DNA of 60,078 nucleotides from Prorocentrum cordatum (GCA_963575745.1 CAUYUJ010015278.1:86221-146298); one strand, 5' to 3'; numbered from the stretch's first letter, positions 18,040 through 30,190 are shown. The notes: generated by a model from the sequence alone, not told the origin. Translations and numbers: made by a program.

Positions 18040-18114
18040 TGGTGCCCTTCCCTGGCCCGAGGACAAGCCTTGGTGGTCCCCAAACGTGGTGGTGAGAACA
18101 CCCGGTGGTGAGTT

Positions 18115-18285
18115 TTGGGCGATTTGGGTAATGGTTTTCGAGCGCTGGCTGGCCCAGGAAACGCAAAACCTCGTGGCGACCGCGTGTCCCCAAACCCGGT
18201 GGCGACCCAGAATTATTTTTGGGGGAATCGGGGTCACCACCGGGTGTCTCACCACCTGGTTTGGAGACCACCAAGAAGAAGAAAC
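18115..18285 (+). repeat. Dispersed repeat C, copy 1
   Basis: It contains CGAGCGCTGGCTGGCCCAGG, AACGCAAAACCTCG and CCACCGGGTGTCTCACCACC. The same sequence occurs reversed at 42119-42280, where the far end (AAATCGCCCAAAGCTCAC, 42460-42478) is separated from the rest by an insertion and abuts the assembly gap. Confidence 0.7.
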
Positions 18286-18302
18286 AACGCCTTAAACATA
18301 AA

Positions 18303-18440
18303 CTTTTGGCGCTCCGCGCGGATTTCTTGGATCCGCGCTGGGACCTCCTGGCGGCGCCTCCGACGCCGCCCCTGGCACGCTCCGCGCGCCAGGGAGGGGG
18401 GTCCGGCGCAGATCCAAGAAATCCGCGCGGAGCGCCAGAA
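18303..18440. repeat. Foldback with about 40-bp arms
   Basis: GGCGCTCCGCGCGGATTTCT near the left end is exactly reversed near the right end, and the arms continue through GGATCCGCGC/GGCGCAGATCC-type pairs to a GC-rich loop. A related half-copy lies at about 17520-17600. Confidence 0.65.
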
Positions 18441-18640
18441 GCGTATGTGTATGTCGTTTATGCTGGTTTGGAGACCACCTGGTTTGGAGACCACCAAAAG
18501 CCGGACGCGGACGCGCGCGGCCGACACAGATCCGCCACCGGGGGATGGGTCGGTCCACGAGCCCCCGAGGCCGCGGCCTGCAGAAGCCATGCAGACCGGA
18601 GGATATGCCTGCCGGTGGCGGGCGCAGGGGGGGGGGAAGG

Positions 18641-19069
18641 GAGCCTGTTTTTTTTAGACTCTGGCGAATTTACTTCATGGACGGGGGGGGGGCTGAGCCT
18701 GAAGCAAGCCCGGGGGGGGGGCGCGGAAATCACGCAAGTCGAAAGGCACTTGCACGCTAGTATTCGCTTGAAGAGGAGGCGAGGGGGGGGGGGGGGGGCG
18801 AACGCCATGCAAGTAAGCTTGCCTGACTCAAAAAAAAACAGGCTCAAGGAGCACGAAGGAGCCTGTTTTTCTGGATTCGCGCAAATTTACTTGCGTGGCG
18901 TTCGCCCCCCCCCCCACCCACCCCCCTCGCCCCTCTTCAGGCGAGTACTAGCGTGCAAGTGCCTCTCGACTTGCGTGATTTCTGCGCCCCCCCCCCCTGG
19001 CTTGCTTCAGGCTCAGCCCCCCCCCCCGTCCATGCAAGTAAACGTGCCAGAATCTAAAAAAACAGGCTC
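18641..19069. mobile_element. Two TIR-bearing 205-211-bp units in inverted orientation
   Basis: Unit 1 (18641-18845) and unit 2 (18859-19069) are reverse complements of each other over nearly their full length, separated by 13 bp. Each unit also starts GAGCCTGTTTTT and ends AAAACAGGCTC, so each has its own terminal inverted repeats. They differ mainly in the length of G/C homopolymers and a few substitutions. This looks like a MITE inserted twice or one copied by an inverted duplication. Confidence 0.75.
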
Positions 19070-19074
19070 AGACC

Positions 19075-19460
19075 TTCGCAGAAGGCCTGGAAGTCCTCCA
19101 CGGCCTTCTGGCACGTGGTCGACGCCTCTCGCCCCGAAGAGGCACGGGGCACTTCTCAGGAGGCGTGGGGGCTTCTGAGGCGTCCCGCCGCCTTCTGAGA
19201 AGGCCTCCTCCTTCTTACCCACCCGCCGCGCTCGCCGTCGAGTCGGCGGCGCGCGATGGGGGGGGGAAACAAAAGAAGGAGAAGGGACTTCTCAGAAGCC
19301 GGGACTTCTCAGAACCTGCTCACAAGGCGCCGGGACTTCTCAGAAGCCCTCGCGCCTTCTGAGAAGCGCTCCCGCGTCTCCTTCGGGGAAGGCCGCCTCC
19401 GAAAACTCCTCCGAAGGCCGGGGGGGCTCCCGAGCCTTCTGGGAGGGCCCGCCCCTTCTC
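19075..19460. repeat. Cluster of CTTCTGAGAAG-type short palindromes
   Basis: CTTCTCAGAAG, CTTCTGAGAAG and near variants recur about ten times, spaced 15-50 bp, in GC-rich sequence. The same word occurs at 44195-44285. Confidence 0.6.
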
Positions 19461-19576
19461 GCCTCCCCCGCGCGCTCGACACCGAGAGAGGTGGCCCTGG
19501 CCCGAGGTGTCCCCAGGGGCCTCCCGGGAGGCCCCGCGGGTGGCCTCCAGAGAGCGCCCCTCCTCGCGAGGACCGG

Positions 19577-19713
19577 GGTGGTGGTGGTGGTGGTGGTGGT
19601 GGTGGTGGTGGTGGTGGTGGTGGTGGTGGTGGTGGTGGTGGTGGTGGTGGTGGTGGTGGTGGTGGTGGTGGTCATGGGTGATGGTGGTGGTGGTGGTGGT
19701 GGTGGTGGTGGTG
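19577..19713. repeat. (GGT)n microsatellite
   Basis: A nearly pure GGT array of about 95 bp, broken by TCATGGGTGAT, then about 30 bp more. Its reverse frame is a poly-His artefact. Confidence 0.95.
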
Positions 19714-20843
19714 TACATCGCTTCGGGCGCTCTCGCGGGACATCGCGCACACCCGCACTCCGCACACCGGCTCGTCCTGGATCCCCCGAGTGGTGGTGGT
19801 GGTGGCGGCGCGCTCCCTGCTCCCAACTCGACTGGAGGGAGCCCTGGACCCCCCCCCACCTTTCTGCGGCATGCTGCGAGCCAAGGGCCAAAGACAAGGC
19901 AGAACTGCCCGTGGTGGAACCATGGCAACGCCAGGCTGCCATGGTGCGCCATGGGCCAAAGACACCCCTGGCAACGCCCGAGATGTGCAGCCCGCAGGCG
20001 TACAGCCCGCCGGACGCCTCCCAGTCGCAGTGCCCCGACGGCTCGGAGCTGGACTTGATGCTCGTTCAGGGGACCTTCCTGGCGAGACCAGCTCCACTCA
20101 TGCGTCGATGCTGCGTCGAACGTCCGTCGACTTGAGTCGAACTTGAGTCGCACACGAGCCGAGCTGAAGTCGATACCCAGTCGAGCTAGAGTCGACCAGA
20201 TCCGCTAAGTTTTGGTGACAACGCATAGGAGCCTCCCTACCATCTTGTTGGCCGACGGTAGTCCCCGCTAGTCGACGGTGATCGACACTAACTCGACGCT
20301 ACTCGACGCTAGTCGACACTAAATCGGCGCTGTCACATTGATTACCACATGCTGCTGCCGCGTCGCTTCGCCGCCGCCATCACGTCCCCTCCTTTCCCTG
20401 AGTCCGTCGCCGCTCCACCCTTTTCCTTGGGCCCTCGTCCTCAAACACGCCAGCCAGAGCGAAATATACTAGCCCATCCACAGCAAAATTAAACAATGTT
20501 GTCATTGAGCCGAAGGGAAAAGCCCCTTCCCTTTGATCCCTTCCTCGCGGAAATGGGGGGGGGGCCCGGGGGGTGGTCTGGGGGGGTCCTGGGCCCGCGG
20601 GTGGTCCCGGGTCAGAATACCACCCTCCCGGGGCCCATGGCCCGTCCTCTCCCTCCCATTTCCGTCGAGGGCCAAGGCCTCCAGGGTCGGCGGCACCAGC
20701 CTCAAGGCCTTAGCAATAATAGGAGGGTACACGAGGCTGCCACAACTTGCTTCAGAACTGGGCGGGCCCCAGGATGGTCCCCGACACGAGCATCTACGCT
20801 GGAGGTCGTGGCGCCCTGCTCGGCAGCAACCCAGGCCTCCGAT

Positions 20844-21002
20844 GGGCTTGTTTTCCACCACAACCATACGTTGGAGGGGAAGGGGGTCCTCCTCCTCAAC
20901 CTCCTCCTCCACCTCCTCCTCCTCCTGCTCCTCCTCTTCGTCCTCCTCATCCTCGTCCTCCACCTCCTTCCCCCCTCCAACTTATGGTGGTGGAAGTGGG
21001 GA
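20844..21002. repeat. Inverted-repeat element with (CTC)n core, copy 1
   Basis: The left arm GGGCTTGTTTTCCACCAC with GTTGGAGGGG and the right arm CCCCTCCAAC with TTATGGTGGTGGAA are inverted around a CTC/TCC array. A second copy is at 47696-47844. Confidence 0.6.
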
Positions 21003-21024
21003 AATCTTAAGGTACCGATGCCGC

Positions 21025-21545
21025 TACTGCCTGGACCTCTCCCGGGGTGCGTTCTGACCGGAATTTCGAGGCGAATCCAACGGTGGCAACAAGGACCTCC
21101 CAGGAGGCCCAACAAGGAGAAAACGTGCGAAAGGTAGATAAAGAGCTGAACTCTATGCACCGACACCGACGCTTTTCCTGCCCCGCACTGAAACTTGCAC
21201 AGGAGAGCGGATGCTCGTGTAAACGGGATCCTGGTGTATACATCGTTCGCTGCTTCCGCAGGGAAGCGGGGAAAACAGTATCCACCACACCACCCCGACT
21301 TCGTCCCCGACCCTGAAAAAGTCCTGGGATTGAAAAAACTGCCCGCCACTGGTAATGCATAGGTTCCAAGTTCCGAAAATGAGGTATGGTACCTTTTCCT
21401 CCTGATGAGGACGAGGAAGTCTGGGTCTTCCTTCTCTGAGCAAGTACGGATGAAGCCGGATGAAGCGGGATTAAGCTAGATTTCGGACCAGGGAAAAGTC
21501 AGAATTTGACCTCCCAAGAGTTGCATCCGAACGAAGGGTAGCGGT
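21025..21545 (+). repeat. Dispersed repeat D, copy 1 (in blocks)
   Basis: Shared blocks with 50045-50520 include GAAGGGTAGCGGTATGGGTA, ATTTCGGACCAGGG, AAGCGGGATT and an AATTTCGA / GGTGGCAAC segment, but in a different order, so the family is rearranged. Confidence 0.5.
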
Positions 21546-21863
21546 ATGGGTACCTTTTCCCTTTTCCTCCTCATGAGGAAGACTGGCCCACCCGGGCCTC
21601 CATGCACGGCGTCCGGAGCGCGCCGCCCGCCTCCAAGCGGGCCCACTGCCGCCCCTCGCCGTTGCGCCGGTAGAACAGCGACCGGTTGGCCCGGCTCCTG
21701 GGCGCGCGCCGCACCGCGGGCTCGCTTGCCGTGTCGACCCGGGCGCTGTGCTCGGGCCGGGCGAACGGGGGGGGGATAGCAAAGGCGGGGTTTGAGACTC
21801 AGCTCGCGTAGCTGACTTTCCCTGCGCCGGAGACGGCCATGCATCGAGGACTGGGCCCCTCGG

Positions 21864-22440
21864 TGGATGCCACGGCAATGGACGCCCCCACAGTCCTATC
21901 ATCGAATGAAAGCGTGTCTCGAGTGTCGGAACAAATGTTCTAGACATGTTTGGAAACCGTGTTTTACATGATTATAACTTGTGTAACACATGTGTTAAAA
22001 ATCTGGAAAGTCTTTGGCAACATGCTTCCTCTCCATTGGTCGTCCTCCACAGCGCTATGTTGCTCCCATCGCATTTTGGGGCCAGGAGCCCAGAAATGAT
22101 GTCGAGCGCCCAGAAAAGTATCGAAACAGTGTCGAACACATATATTTTCACTCGCGGGCAGAAGCGATAGCCCTCTGACCTGGATGCCACGACAGTGGAC
22201 GCCCTAACAGTCCTATCATCGAATTTAAGGTTTGTCTGTCCTAGACATGTTTGAAACATATGTTGTTTTACACGTTTGAAACACGTTCAACACATGTTTT
22301 AAACATCTGGAGGCTACTTCGCAACATGTTGCCTCTCCATTGATCGTCCTCCACAGCGCTCTGCTGCTCCCATCGTACTTGGGGACCAGGATCCCAGACA
22401 TGATCTCGAGCGCCCAGACAAGTATCGAAACAGTGTCGAG
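21864..22440 (+). repeat. Tandem duplication with 318-bp period
   Basis: GGATGCCACG at 21864 recurs at 22182 and the sequences stay alignable to GAAACAGTGTCGA at both ends (for example CCTCTCCATTG, CGTCCTCCACAGCGCT, CGAGCGCCCAGA). The copies differ by many substitutions, so the duplication is old. Confidence 0.75.
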
Positions 22441-22847
22441 GCCCCCGATGGGGCCCAAAAGAGGCTCCTGAGAGGCCTCAGAACGGCCCCCCAGGACGCC
22501 CCAAAAGTGCTGCCAGGGGTGCCCAGAAAAAGCCCACGAGCAGAGCAGCGGTCCGCCGAGCGCCCCCGACGAAATCCCAAGAAGCCGAAACCCTCTGCAA
22601 ACCTCGCTCTTCACTCTTACTGCCGCGCCAAGGGGTCGGCGGTGCGGCGTCAGCCAATGAAAAATTTCGAGCATCCCGAACAGTATCGAAACAGTTGGAC
22701 AGATGTCGCCTTCCGGGGCACCCTCACGTGAAAACCCTGAGGGTTCGGTACTTTCGGGGCGCTCGAAATTTTTGGTGATCAAGGCTGAAGCAAGTTGGAG
22801 CATCATAAGTGTCGTGTCGACCCTCACGTTGGTTCCTGACACCGCGG

Positions 22848-22871
22848 CGATCGTTCAACCTTGAACGATCG
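22848..22871. repeat. 24-bp palindrome
   Basis: CGATCGTTCAA and TTGAACGATCG form perfect 11-bp arms around CC. Confidence 0.85.
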
Positions 22872-23379
22872 GCCGCTGCCGAAACGTCAGAGCGTTCCGC
22901 ATCGGCCGATTCTGGGTCGCCGGCGGCGTTCCAACGTTGCACTCTGGAATCGAGGTCGCCGCTGGTCGTCACGACGCGAACCCACCGTAAGCGGTCCCTG
23001 ATCCCGCTGGCATGGCCTTGTCCCCACGCTCCATTGGTCCCTATCCTTAGGTCCCGCTAACAGCGATGTTGCTTAACGGTGATGTTGGGAGCCAAAGTGC
23101 AGGAAATCACGAACCACACTTTCCTACGGTACATCTCCAATCTGCAAGTAAATCGAGCGAACACGACATAGCGAGCTGTAGGAAAGCGCGAGCCACGTGT
23201 TTCTACATTACCGAAACCTACATCGCTGTCGCCCACATCGCCCGTCTACGCCTAACCTCATGCCCGTGAGAATAAACACTAGGGGATAATAAAGTTCGGG
23301 GTTCAGGGAGAGATAATACAAGTAGCCCAGCAGACCTCAGCATAATCTCGAAGTAAGAGATGATCAAGAGGAGACCAAG

Positions 23380-23490
23380 CCGAGCACGTTTTGAGACATC
23401 CTTGGCGTTTAGTTTTCATAGAAATATCCTCAACAATGGCTTATCTCGCTGGAGACATCCTCGACAAATCCCTTGTTTCGCTTGAGACAT
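23380..23490. repeat. GAGACATCC-type repeats, related to 52990-53410
   Basis: Copies of GAGACATCCT preceded by TCGCT or TCGCTT, the same word that makes up the array at 52990-53410. Confidence 0.55.
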
Positions 23491-23499
23491 CAGAAGAAT

Positions 23500-23830
23500 A
23501 ATACAGTAGAAGAATACAGTAGAAGAAGAATAAGAAAGAAGAAGAAGAGGAGAATCATAATATGACGAAGAAAGGAAAAATCCAAAGTTCCAAATCTATC
23601 AATTTTATTTTACAAACGCTTTATGAAAATTGATTGTTTAAAGTGCTCGTGTAGGGTAGCTCATGTGCTTCATTTTCCATGGATAATCAACCCCAGGGAT
23701 AAAAAAGTTCAGGCGAGCGTGAGGACAGATAGAAATATAAAAGAAGAAGAGGGAAGTATAATAATAATAAGAAGAGAAGAAGAAGAGAAGAAGAATAATA
23801 AGAGTAAAAGAAGAAGAGCTATATCAACAT
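23500..23830. other. A/G-rich GAA-repeat stretch, no gene seen
   Basis: Two runs of GAAGAA-like repeats (23500-23570 and 23740-23815) separated by AT-rich sequence. Nothing codes recognisably. Confidence 0.7.
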
Positions 23831-24485
23831 CGCTTGGTGTTGCTATCTCAACATAGCGTTTCGAGGTGATAATGAAGTTCGGCCTCGGCGCTCGCCGCCC
23901 AATTTGAATTTTGTATAGGGCGACGATAATCAACTCTAAACACTGAAGGGGGGGGGGTCCCTTTATTATCATCGGCATGCGGTTATCCCCGCTGGCGTGG
24001 CCTTGTCCCTACTGGCCGGCTGAGCTCCCGGGGCGGGAAGATGTGTGCTGTTGTTCCCGTTGGGTCTCGCCGGACCTGTCCCTTAGCTGTCTTTGAAGGA
24101 TTGGCGACTCATGCATGTAGAAGCTCCAGCAGGAACACATCAGGGAAGGGAGCGCACTAACGAGTGGTCACGGTGCGACGTTAAATAGACAGACGAGTAA
24201 AATAACACACGCGATGCCCAAGTGCTGACAAAACTACTTCACCAAGAGAAGCACTCAGGAATTCGGATGAGTTCAGATCATTGTGGCACATGCCACAATA
24301 AAGCAAAAACGCATGACCTAGATATCAATAGCTCATGACTTGTAAACGTCCGATGGCAACCACCTTCAAACTGATGAAAGCGCATGTAAGATCACACGGA
24401 GGGGGGCCCTGGCTGAGGTCCAATTGCTGGTGCCGAGGTTGGGCCAGCGCTGAGAATCGGGGAACGGCTCGTGGGCACGTGGCAG

Positions 24486-24710
24486 ATTGAGAGGAGAGAC
24501 AGAGAGACAGAGAGACAGAGAGAAAGAGAGAGCGAGAAAGAGAGAGAGAGAGATGAGAGAGAGAGAGATGACTGAGAAAAAGGGACAGATGAGAGAGAGA
24601 GAGAGAACAAAAAAAAAAGGATATGCGAGAGAAAGAGATAGATGATAGAGAGAAAGGAAGAGATGAGAGAAAGATAGAGAGAAAGAGAGAGAGCAACACA
24701 CACAGAGAGA
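24486..24710. repeat. (GA)n purine tract
   Basis: About 220 bp of GAGA repeats with scattered A-runs and ACA breaks. The neighbouring sequences to 25800 hold repeat B and GTGCG-rich DNA but no supported gene. Confidence 0.9.
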
Positions 24711-24908
24711 GCGTGTGTTTGTGCGTGCGTGCATATCACAATGGGACTGGCGACCGCTTGCGATGAAAGGCCGGCTGCGACGATGTTCGGTTCGAGCCCT
24801 CGCCTGTGCAGCCTTGCGTGTTTTGGTATGCTCTGCGCTCATGAGGGCGGCACGCGGCACGCAGCAACCGGAGAAGAAACACCAGAGAATGCGAGAGAGA
24901 AAACTGAA

Positions 24909-25070
24909 GGGGCCCTGGGACACACACAGACAAGTAGACACAACTAACAGGATTCCGAATAATTTTGCTACATTTTCTGGGTTTTTGTCTTCCCCCCCAC
25001 ATCCCATATTTTTAATATTTTTGGGGAAAGCGACGATTAATTGTGTCTGTGTGTGTTTTTCCCCTCCTGA
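24909..25070 (+). repeat. Dispersed repeat B, copy 2 of 5
   Basis: It shares the GGGGCCCTGGGACACAC start, the ACATTTTCTGGGTTTTTGTC block and the GACGATTAATTGTGTCTGTG end block with the other copies. Confidence 0.75.
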
Positions 25071-26539
25071 AGAAAGATGGTCCATGTTCGGCCAGGAGGC
25101 GTGGGCCCAGGACCCAGGATGTGCACAGAAGCAGGGGGTCTCGCCGCGGTCTGTGAACTGCCCACGACCCCGGACCTGGGTGAGGACGACGGGGTGAGGA
25201 AGACAAGCGATAGAGGACGGTGGGTGGAGTGTGCGCCTAGAGTGCGCCGAGTGTGCGCTTGCTCTGCGAACGTATTTTCGAATGCAACTTCAGTTTGCGC
25301 CTTGTGTGCGCGCGATGTTTGCGAAGCAGGTTTGGATTGCAATGTAGCGTGCGGCCTCAGGGCTCAAAAATCACAGTCTGCAAGTGTGCTTGCAGTTTTC
25401 GTGCGCGCCGAGCGTGCGCGAGCTCCGCGAAGTAGCTTTGACTGCAAACCCGTGTGCGCCAGCGAGTGCGCCTGCCTTGGGAAAGTGCGTCCAAACGCGA
25501 TTTCTGTGTGCGTCTTGGTGTGCGCCCAACGTGCGCATGGCGTGCGCCGGGCGTTGTATGACGGGGGTCCAAGTTACACAGGGAGAGAGAGGGAGATACA
25601 CAGCGAGAGATAGAGAGAAAGAAAGATACTTTGAGGACATCATCTGCAGGACGATACAGGTGTGAAGGTGGCTGAGGGATGAGGATGCGGACGCAGGAGG
25701 ATAGGGGGATAGAACACGAGGTGCAGGGGTATGGGAGTGGGTGGACGATAACGAGACTGGGTAGAGAGGACAGAAGGGATAGGCTATGATAGGTTATCAC
25801 AAACTCTTGACCATTGTGCGACCTACTGTAGATTTTATGATTCCACACAGAAGACATGTACATCTACATCTATAAGACAAGCATGTCTAGTCTATCGTAA
25901 GTATTATGCACCTTCTGTTGTTACTCAATTATGATGAACAAGTTGTTGAATGGTTTTGTCTAGTGGTTGGCATGTATAGTGTGCGAAGCTTACATTACAT
26001 CCCGATCCTCGGTAATCCTATCATCCTTCTGGGTGCAGGTAGTTTAACGGATGTCATCTCTCTACCAAAGCTCCTACCTTCCCCTGCTCGGGAAGGGGTG
26101 TTTCACTGTTCCGTGTTAAGATACACCCCCTCCCCCAGGCGACCGGCACTCAACCAGGAACAATGAAGACTCCACGAAGGCCAACCCCCCACTACCCCTG
26201 TCCAAAAAATATTACAACATACATGTTTTGGCGAAGTCTGGAGTCATGTCCGCGAGGCCTGCAACAACCTTGTATTGTTGTTTTGACAGGGACAGCGGGG
26301 GTGTCAGTATATTGCCTGCTGCGCGCAGGGCTACCATCCCTGACAAAAAAGAATACAAAATAATACAACACGCATCTCGCGGCTCAATCTGGATCATGCG
26401 CGGCCACCCCGCGATCACAGTCAAGTGGTGGCGCGTGGCCTGCTGTGCGCAGGCCCACCAGAGACAATGACGGGCATTCGTGTTCGACATGGATGGTGGG
26501 GGCCGACATGTTTCCCGATGTGTGCTGTCACGTGCAGAG

Positions 26540-26720
26540 GCGTACCTGACACACTCTGCACGTGCCCCGAACGTGGCGCACATGGCCCGGCTGGAGTATG
26601 CGGCACACCTGGCGCACGCGGAGGTACGTGGCGCATCTGGCGTACCAGGCGTGCCTGGCACGCTGGGGCCCCAGGGAGACTGGCGCGCATGGCACGCCTG
26701 GCACGCGAGGCGCACCACGC
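26540..26720. repeat. Imperfect GGCGCAC / CCTGGC repeats
   Basis: About 10-20-bp units such as ACCTGGCGCAC and GCATGGCACGCC recur irregularly. All frames look repetitive on both strands. Confidence 0.5.
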
Positions 26721-26889
26721 CCCAGCGTCGCGCACATGTGCTCGGTTCTGGTTCCCAGTAGCTGCCCATCCAAAGACGATCTTTGAACATGCTGAGGCTC
26801 AGGTGCTACTCATGTGTTGGGAGAGCGGGTGGGAGTGAGCCGACCCCCCTCCCCTGGGCCTGGAAGGGGGGCCCCGCGAGGGTTAGAGC

Positions 26890-27470
26890 GTCCAAGGTAG
26901 TCCGAGATGGCCCCAAGAGGGCCTCTGAGAGCGAATGATGGCCTCCAAGAGGGCTCACGATATCTCAAGATGGTTCAAGAAAACCTCCGCCTCACATCGA
27001 AGAAGCCTCAAGACGACCGTAAGACGGTTTCACGTGCCCTTCGAGCCCTCCGAGGACCCTTCCCCAAGAGGCCAACTTTGCTCCAAAACCTAAGGGACAT
27101 CCATGTGCGTTGCCTTCTCGCCTTTTCGCTTCCGATGGGCTCTTGAGGCCATGGCCCCAAGATTGCACAAGAGAGCCCCTAGAGGGGCTCAAGAAAGCCA
27201 GGCAGTCCCAAGAGCGCCCCAGAGCGCCCCAAGAGGGCCTCGAGACGCCGCTTTTGAGCCTCTCAAAGGTGGGACCTGAAGTTCCGCCCCCCTTCTTTTA
27301 TCATCATGGGGGCCGAGATGGCCCCAAGAGGCCTCCCAGACCCCCCACCGAACCCCAAGAGGGCCCCAAGAGGGCCCCAAGAGAGCCCCAAGAGGGCCTC
27401 AAGAGTGGCCCAAGAGGCTCCGCGAGGACCCCAAGAGACCCAAGATGGCTCCAAGAGGCCTCTGATAGAA
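26890..27470. repeat. Degenerate CCCCAAGAGGGCC repeats
   Basis: CCAAGAGGGCC or CCAAGAG recurs more than fifteen times, with spacing falling to 11-12 bp near 27350-27400. No gene is supported. Confidence 0.65.
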
Positions 27471-27819
27471 CGCTTCCAAGGCGCCTGTTATACTGCACTC
27501 TTGCACACCTCCCTGATGAAGGCAACTCGCCTGGCGATCTCCTTTTGTTTGGGCTGGTGGGGATAGGCGAAGCGTCAATACTTTTAGTGAAGTGATCTGC
27601 GTGCACCAGGTGGAGCGCTTCAGTTTCTATGGCTTTGTCGGACGCCTTCGGGCTGAATTGCGAGTGCACTGTCCTTAGAGGGACTTAAAGAGAGCCACCT
27701 ATCCCCATACATGGGCGGGTGACCGGACGGGGCGGAGGTTCCATGGGTCGACGGGGATGGGAACTGGAGAGACGGTGCCGAGCTCCGCTTGTACAGCGCG
27801 CCCGCGCTGGCGCCGGTGG

Positions 27820-27960
27820 AGAGCTGGAGCTCGTGGGGACGCGAGCGGGCGGCGCGGATGCTTACGCCGACCTGAGCGACGAGAAGAGACGGGTCTTCGG
27901 CGAGAACGCGCAGCGAGCTTACACCGCGGCTCACGCGGGCCGCAGGCGTGGCACGCCGCG
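27820..27960 (+). other. Possible exon fragment resembling an amidohydrolase C-terminus
   Basis: One plus-strand frame reads ADAYADLSDEKRRVFGENAQ then RAY. Leu-Ser-(acidic)-...-Asn-Ala-...-Tyr is typical of the C-terminal helix of the amidohydrolase_2 family. No other part of such an enzyme is visible nearby and no clear splice sites define the exon. Confidence 0.25.
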
Positions 27961-28049
27961 TGGTGAAGAGTGCGCTTACGCGCGAATTTACGCGGGATGC
28001 TCACGCGCGAATCCGCGCTGTCGATCCCGTTTTCCTCTGCCTCTCACCT

Positions 28050-28165
28050 GGCGGCTGTAATCTACCCTCGTTGGCCCGATCTGCATCGTCTCGTTGTCCT
28101 GACGGTACGCGTCGTAGACCGAGTAGGGGAAGCACGACCGGGAGACCGCCGACCACAAGGGGCGC
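28050..28165 (-). other. Possible host exon with a splice donor
   Basis: A minus-strand frame reads CFPYSVYDAYRQDNETMQIG and then PTRVDYSRQ, directly followed by GTGAGA, a good 5' splice site (CAG|GTGAGA). The composition is unlike the repetitive shadow frames around it. The family is not recognised and the upstream limit is unclear. Confidence 0.25.
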
Positions 28166-29400
28166 CGGGAGCCGGCGGGCCAGCTCGTGGACGTGCTCGT
28201 GGAGTTCATCTGGCCAGAGATGCTCGGCGGACGAACAGCTGTATGCCGCATTCTTCGACAGTGGGGACGCCTGTCCCAGGGCGGCTGGGAAGCCTTATAC
28301 CCCTGCGGTGGATCGTCAGGGCAGACCTTCCAGCCGCTCTGAGACAGGCGCCCCCGATGGCCTCGATACAGTCGGGCCGCTGAGAGAAGGAACGCTAGGT
28401 ACGGAACAAAGCCCCTTCTTGGCCCTGTACGCGCCTCCGTGCCCAAGGAGGGCAAGAGGGACAGCACTGGAGGAACCTGAGGAACATCGAGCCCCTTCCG
28501 GACCCATACTGTTCCTTATGTTTCAGCGTCTCGACTGCAGGCTGGCAGGGTGGGAGGGTTCGGTGTTTTTTTTACCCCCCCCCCCCCACTGTGCACTGCC
28601 TCTCTCCGCTCCGCTATGGGTCATATCGTAAACGATGCTCGTTCGAAACTGCATCGTCGGCGATTTGGCCCAAAGAGCCCCCCAGGGGGGCAGAACGCGG
28701 AGCCTCATGCCCGTTCCGCTCGAGACTCGATCCGAAACACAGACAGGCGCGTCCAAGGGCGTACGACCTATGTTATACCGCTTCCGCCCGCCGAGATGAT
28801 CTGCAGCCCGCTGCCCACCAGCGAATTACGGGTGCGCCGAAGAGGGGTGGGAATGAGGAGAAGGGGGTGCGCATCATGACCCGAGGCATGTGCGCGGATG
28901 ACTGGGCCGAGCAGCGTGTTGAAAGGAGAAGGGGGCGCCGTGACATCTGGGAAATATCGGGGCCCTAGCCATGACATTCTGACACCCCTAGGGCGTTCCG
29001 GATCAGAAGGATGCGCGGTACGGACGCAAGGCCGTTGGACGTCCAAATCAAAGCCTTTTGACCGGAAAACTGCTAAGGACGGGCCCCAGGGGCAAGGATA
29101 TAAGGGCACCCCTGGAGCACTACCCATCCTCATGGTGTTGCTTGACTTTGTAGTCAGAGTAGCCATCACCCTCCTCTTGGACGCCCCCTAGAATTCTAGG
29201 ACACAACTCCTGGGAGGTCTTCACACGAACGATGAAGAACAGCCCGATGAAGAGGCGCATCGAACAGGCTCAGGCCGGATTCAGCCAAGGCTGATCGAAC
29301 GGGGCCAGGCTGGATTTTAAGCCCAGGATTACGCCGGAGTCGGCGGGAACCAAATACAGACTGAGCGGGACTGTGCGGGCTCCGGCCGGCCCTAGATGAA

Positions 29401-29560
29401 GGGGCCCTGGGACACACAAATGAATACACACCAATAACAGGATTCCAAAATGTTCCCCATATTTTCTGGGTTCTTGTCTTCCCCCCACTTCCCATATTTT
29501 CGTATATGTTCGGGGGAATCGACGATTATTTGTGTCTGTGAGTGTTTTTTCCCTCCTGAC
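29401..29560 (+). repeat. Dispersed repeat B, copy 3 of 5
   Basis: It shares GGGGCCCTGGGACACACAAA, TATTTTCTGGGTTCTTGTC and CGACGATTATTTGTGTCTGT with the family. Confidence 0.75.
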
Positions 29561-29783
29561 CAAACCATGAACATACCAGCTCCGATGCCAAACTGAACCT
29601 CCCAGGACTTGCATCCTGAAGCATTGTGGCTCCGTGCCTCCAGCCGCTGCTCCACGGAGATCGGGTGCTGCCAGAAGCGCCCCTGGCCCGATCGGTGCCC
29701 CCCAGGACCTCCAGAGAGGCCTCCACAGCCTCCGGGAGCACCGCTCACGAGGCCTAGAGCGACCCAGGGGCTCCAGATTTGAA

Positions 29784-29895
29784 AGAGAGGAGGAGGAGGA
29801 GGAGGAGGAGGAGGAGGAGGAGGAGGAGAGGAGGAGGAGGAGGAGGAGGAGGGAAAAGGAGGAGGAGGAGGAGGAGGAGGAGGAGGAGGAGGAGG
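29784..29895. repeat. (GGA)n microsatellite
   Basis: An almost pure GGA array with short interruptions. Its reading frames (poly-Glu, poly-Arg, poly-Ser) are artefacts. Confidence 0.95.
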
Positions 29896-30190
29896 GCCCC
29901 TTGGGCCAAGGGCACCTTTCGCAACCCCCGAGGAGAAGCGCGCGGCGCCCCCGGGCCCGCCGCCGGCGCCGCTGGGCTCCAGCAGCGTCCCGACCACCGC
30001 GACCCGCCTGCTCCCCTCCGCCATGACGGTCATGGTCCCCGCCTCGGGGCTGAGGCAAGGTGGCACCACCCCCATCAACGGTGATCCTCAAAACGTGTGC
30101 TCGCGCCAACTCCACCGCAGGCGCTTGGACACGAAGCCGGCGGCGGCGCAGCGAGTAGACAAGCGCGTTGCACTACTTGCAAAATAACTG

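Noticed and set aside
20000-20090. Plus-strand frame with MCSPQAYSPPDASQSQCPDG as an exon
   Set aside because: Possible, but there is no homology, no clear splice sites, and it adjoins a microsatellite.
19320-20153. Poly-His, poly-Val and poly-Trp frames
   Set aside because: They are readings of the (GGT)n microsatellite.
23500-24350. tRNA, 5S rRNA or SL RNA gene
   Set aside because: No B-box-like GGTTCGANNCC with a partner stem and no SL RNA sequence was found here or elsewhere in the window.
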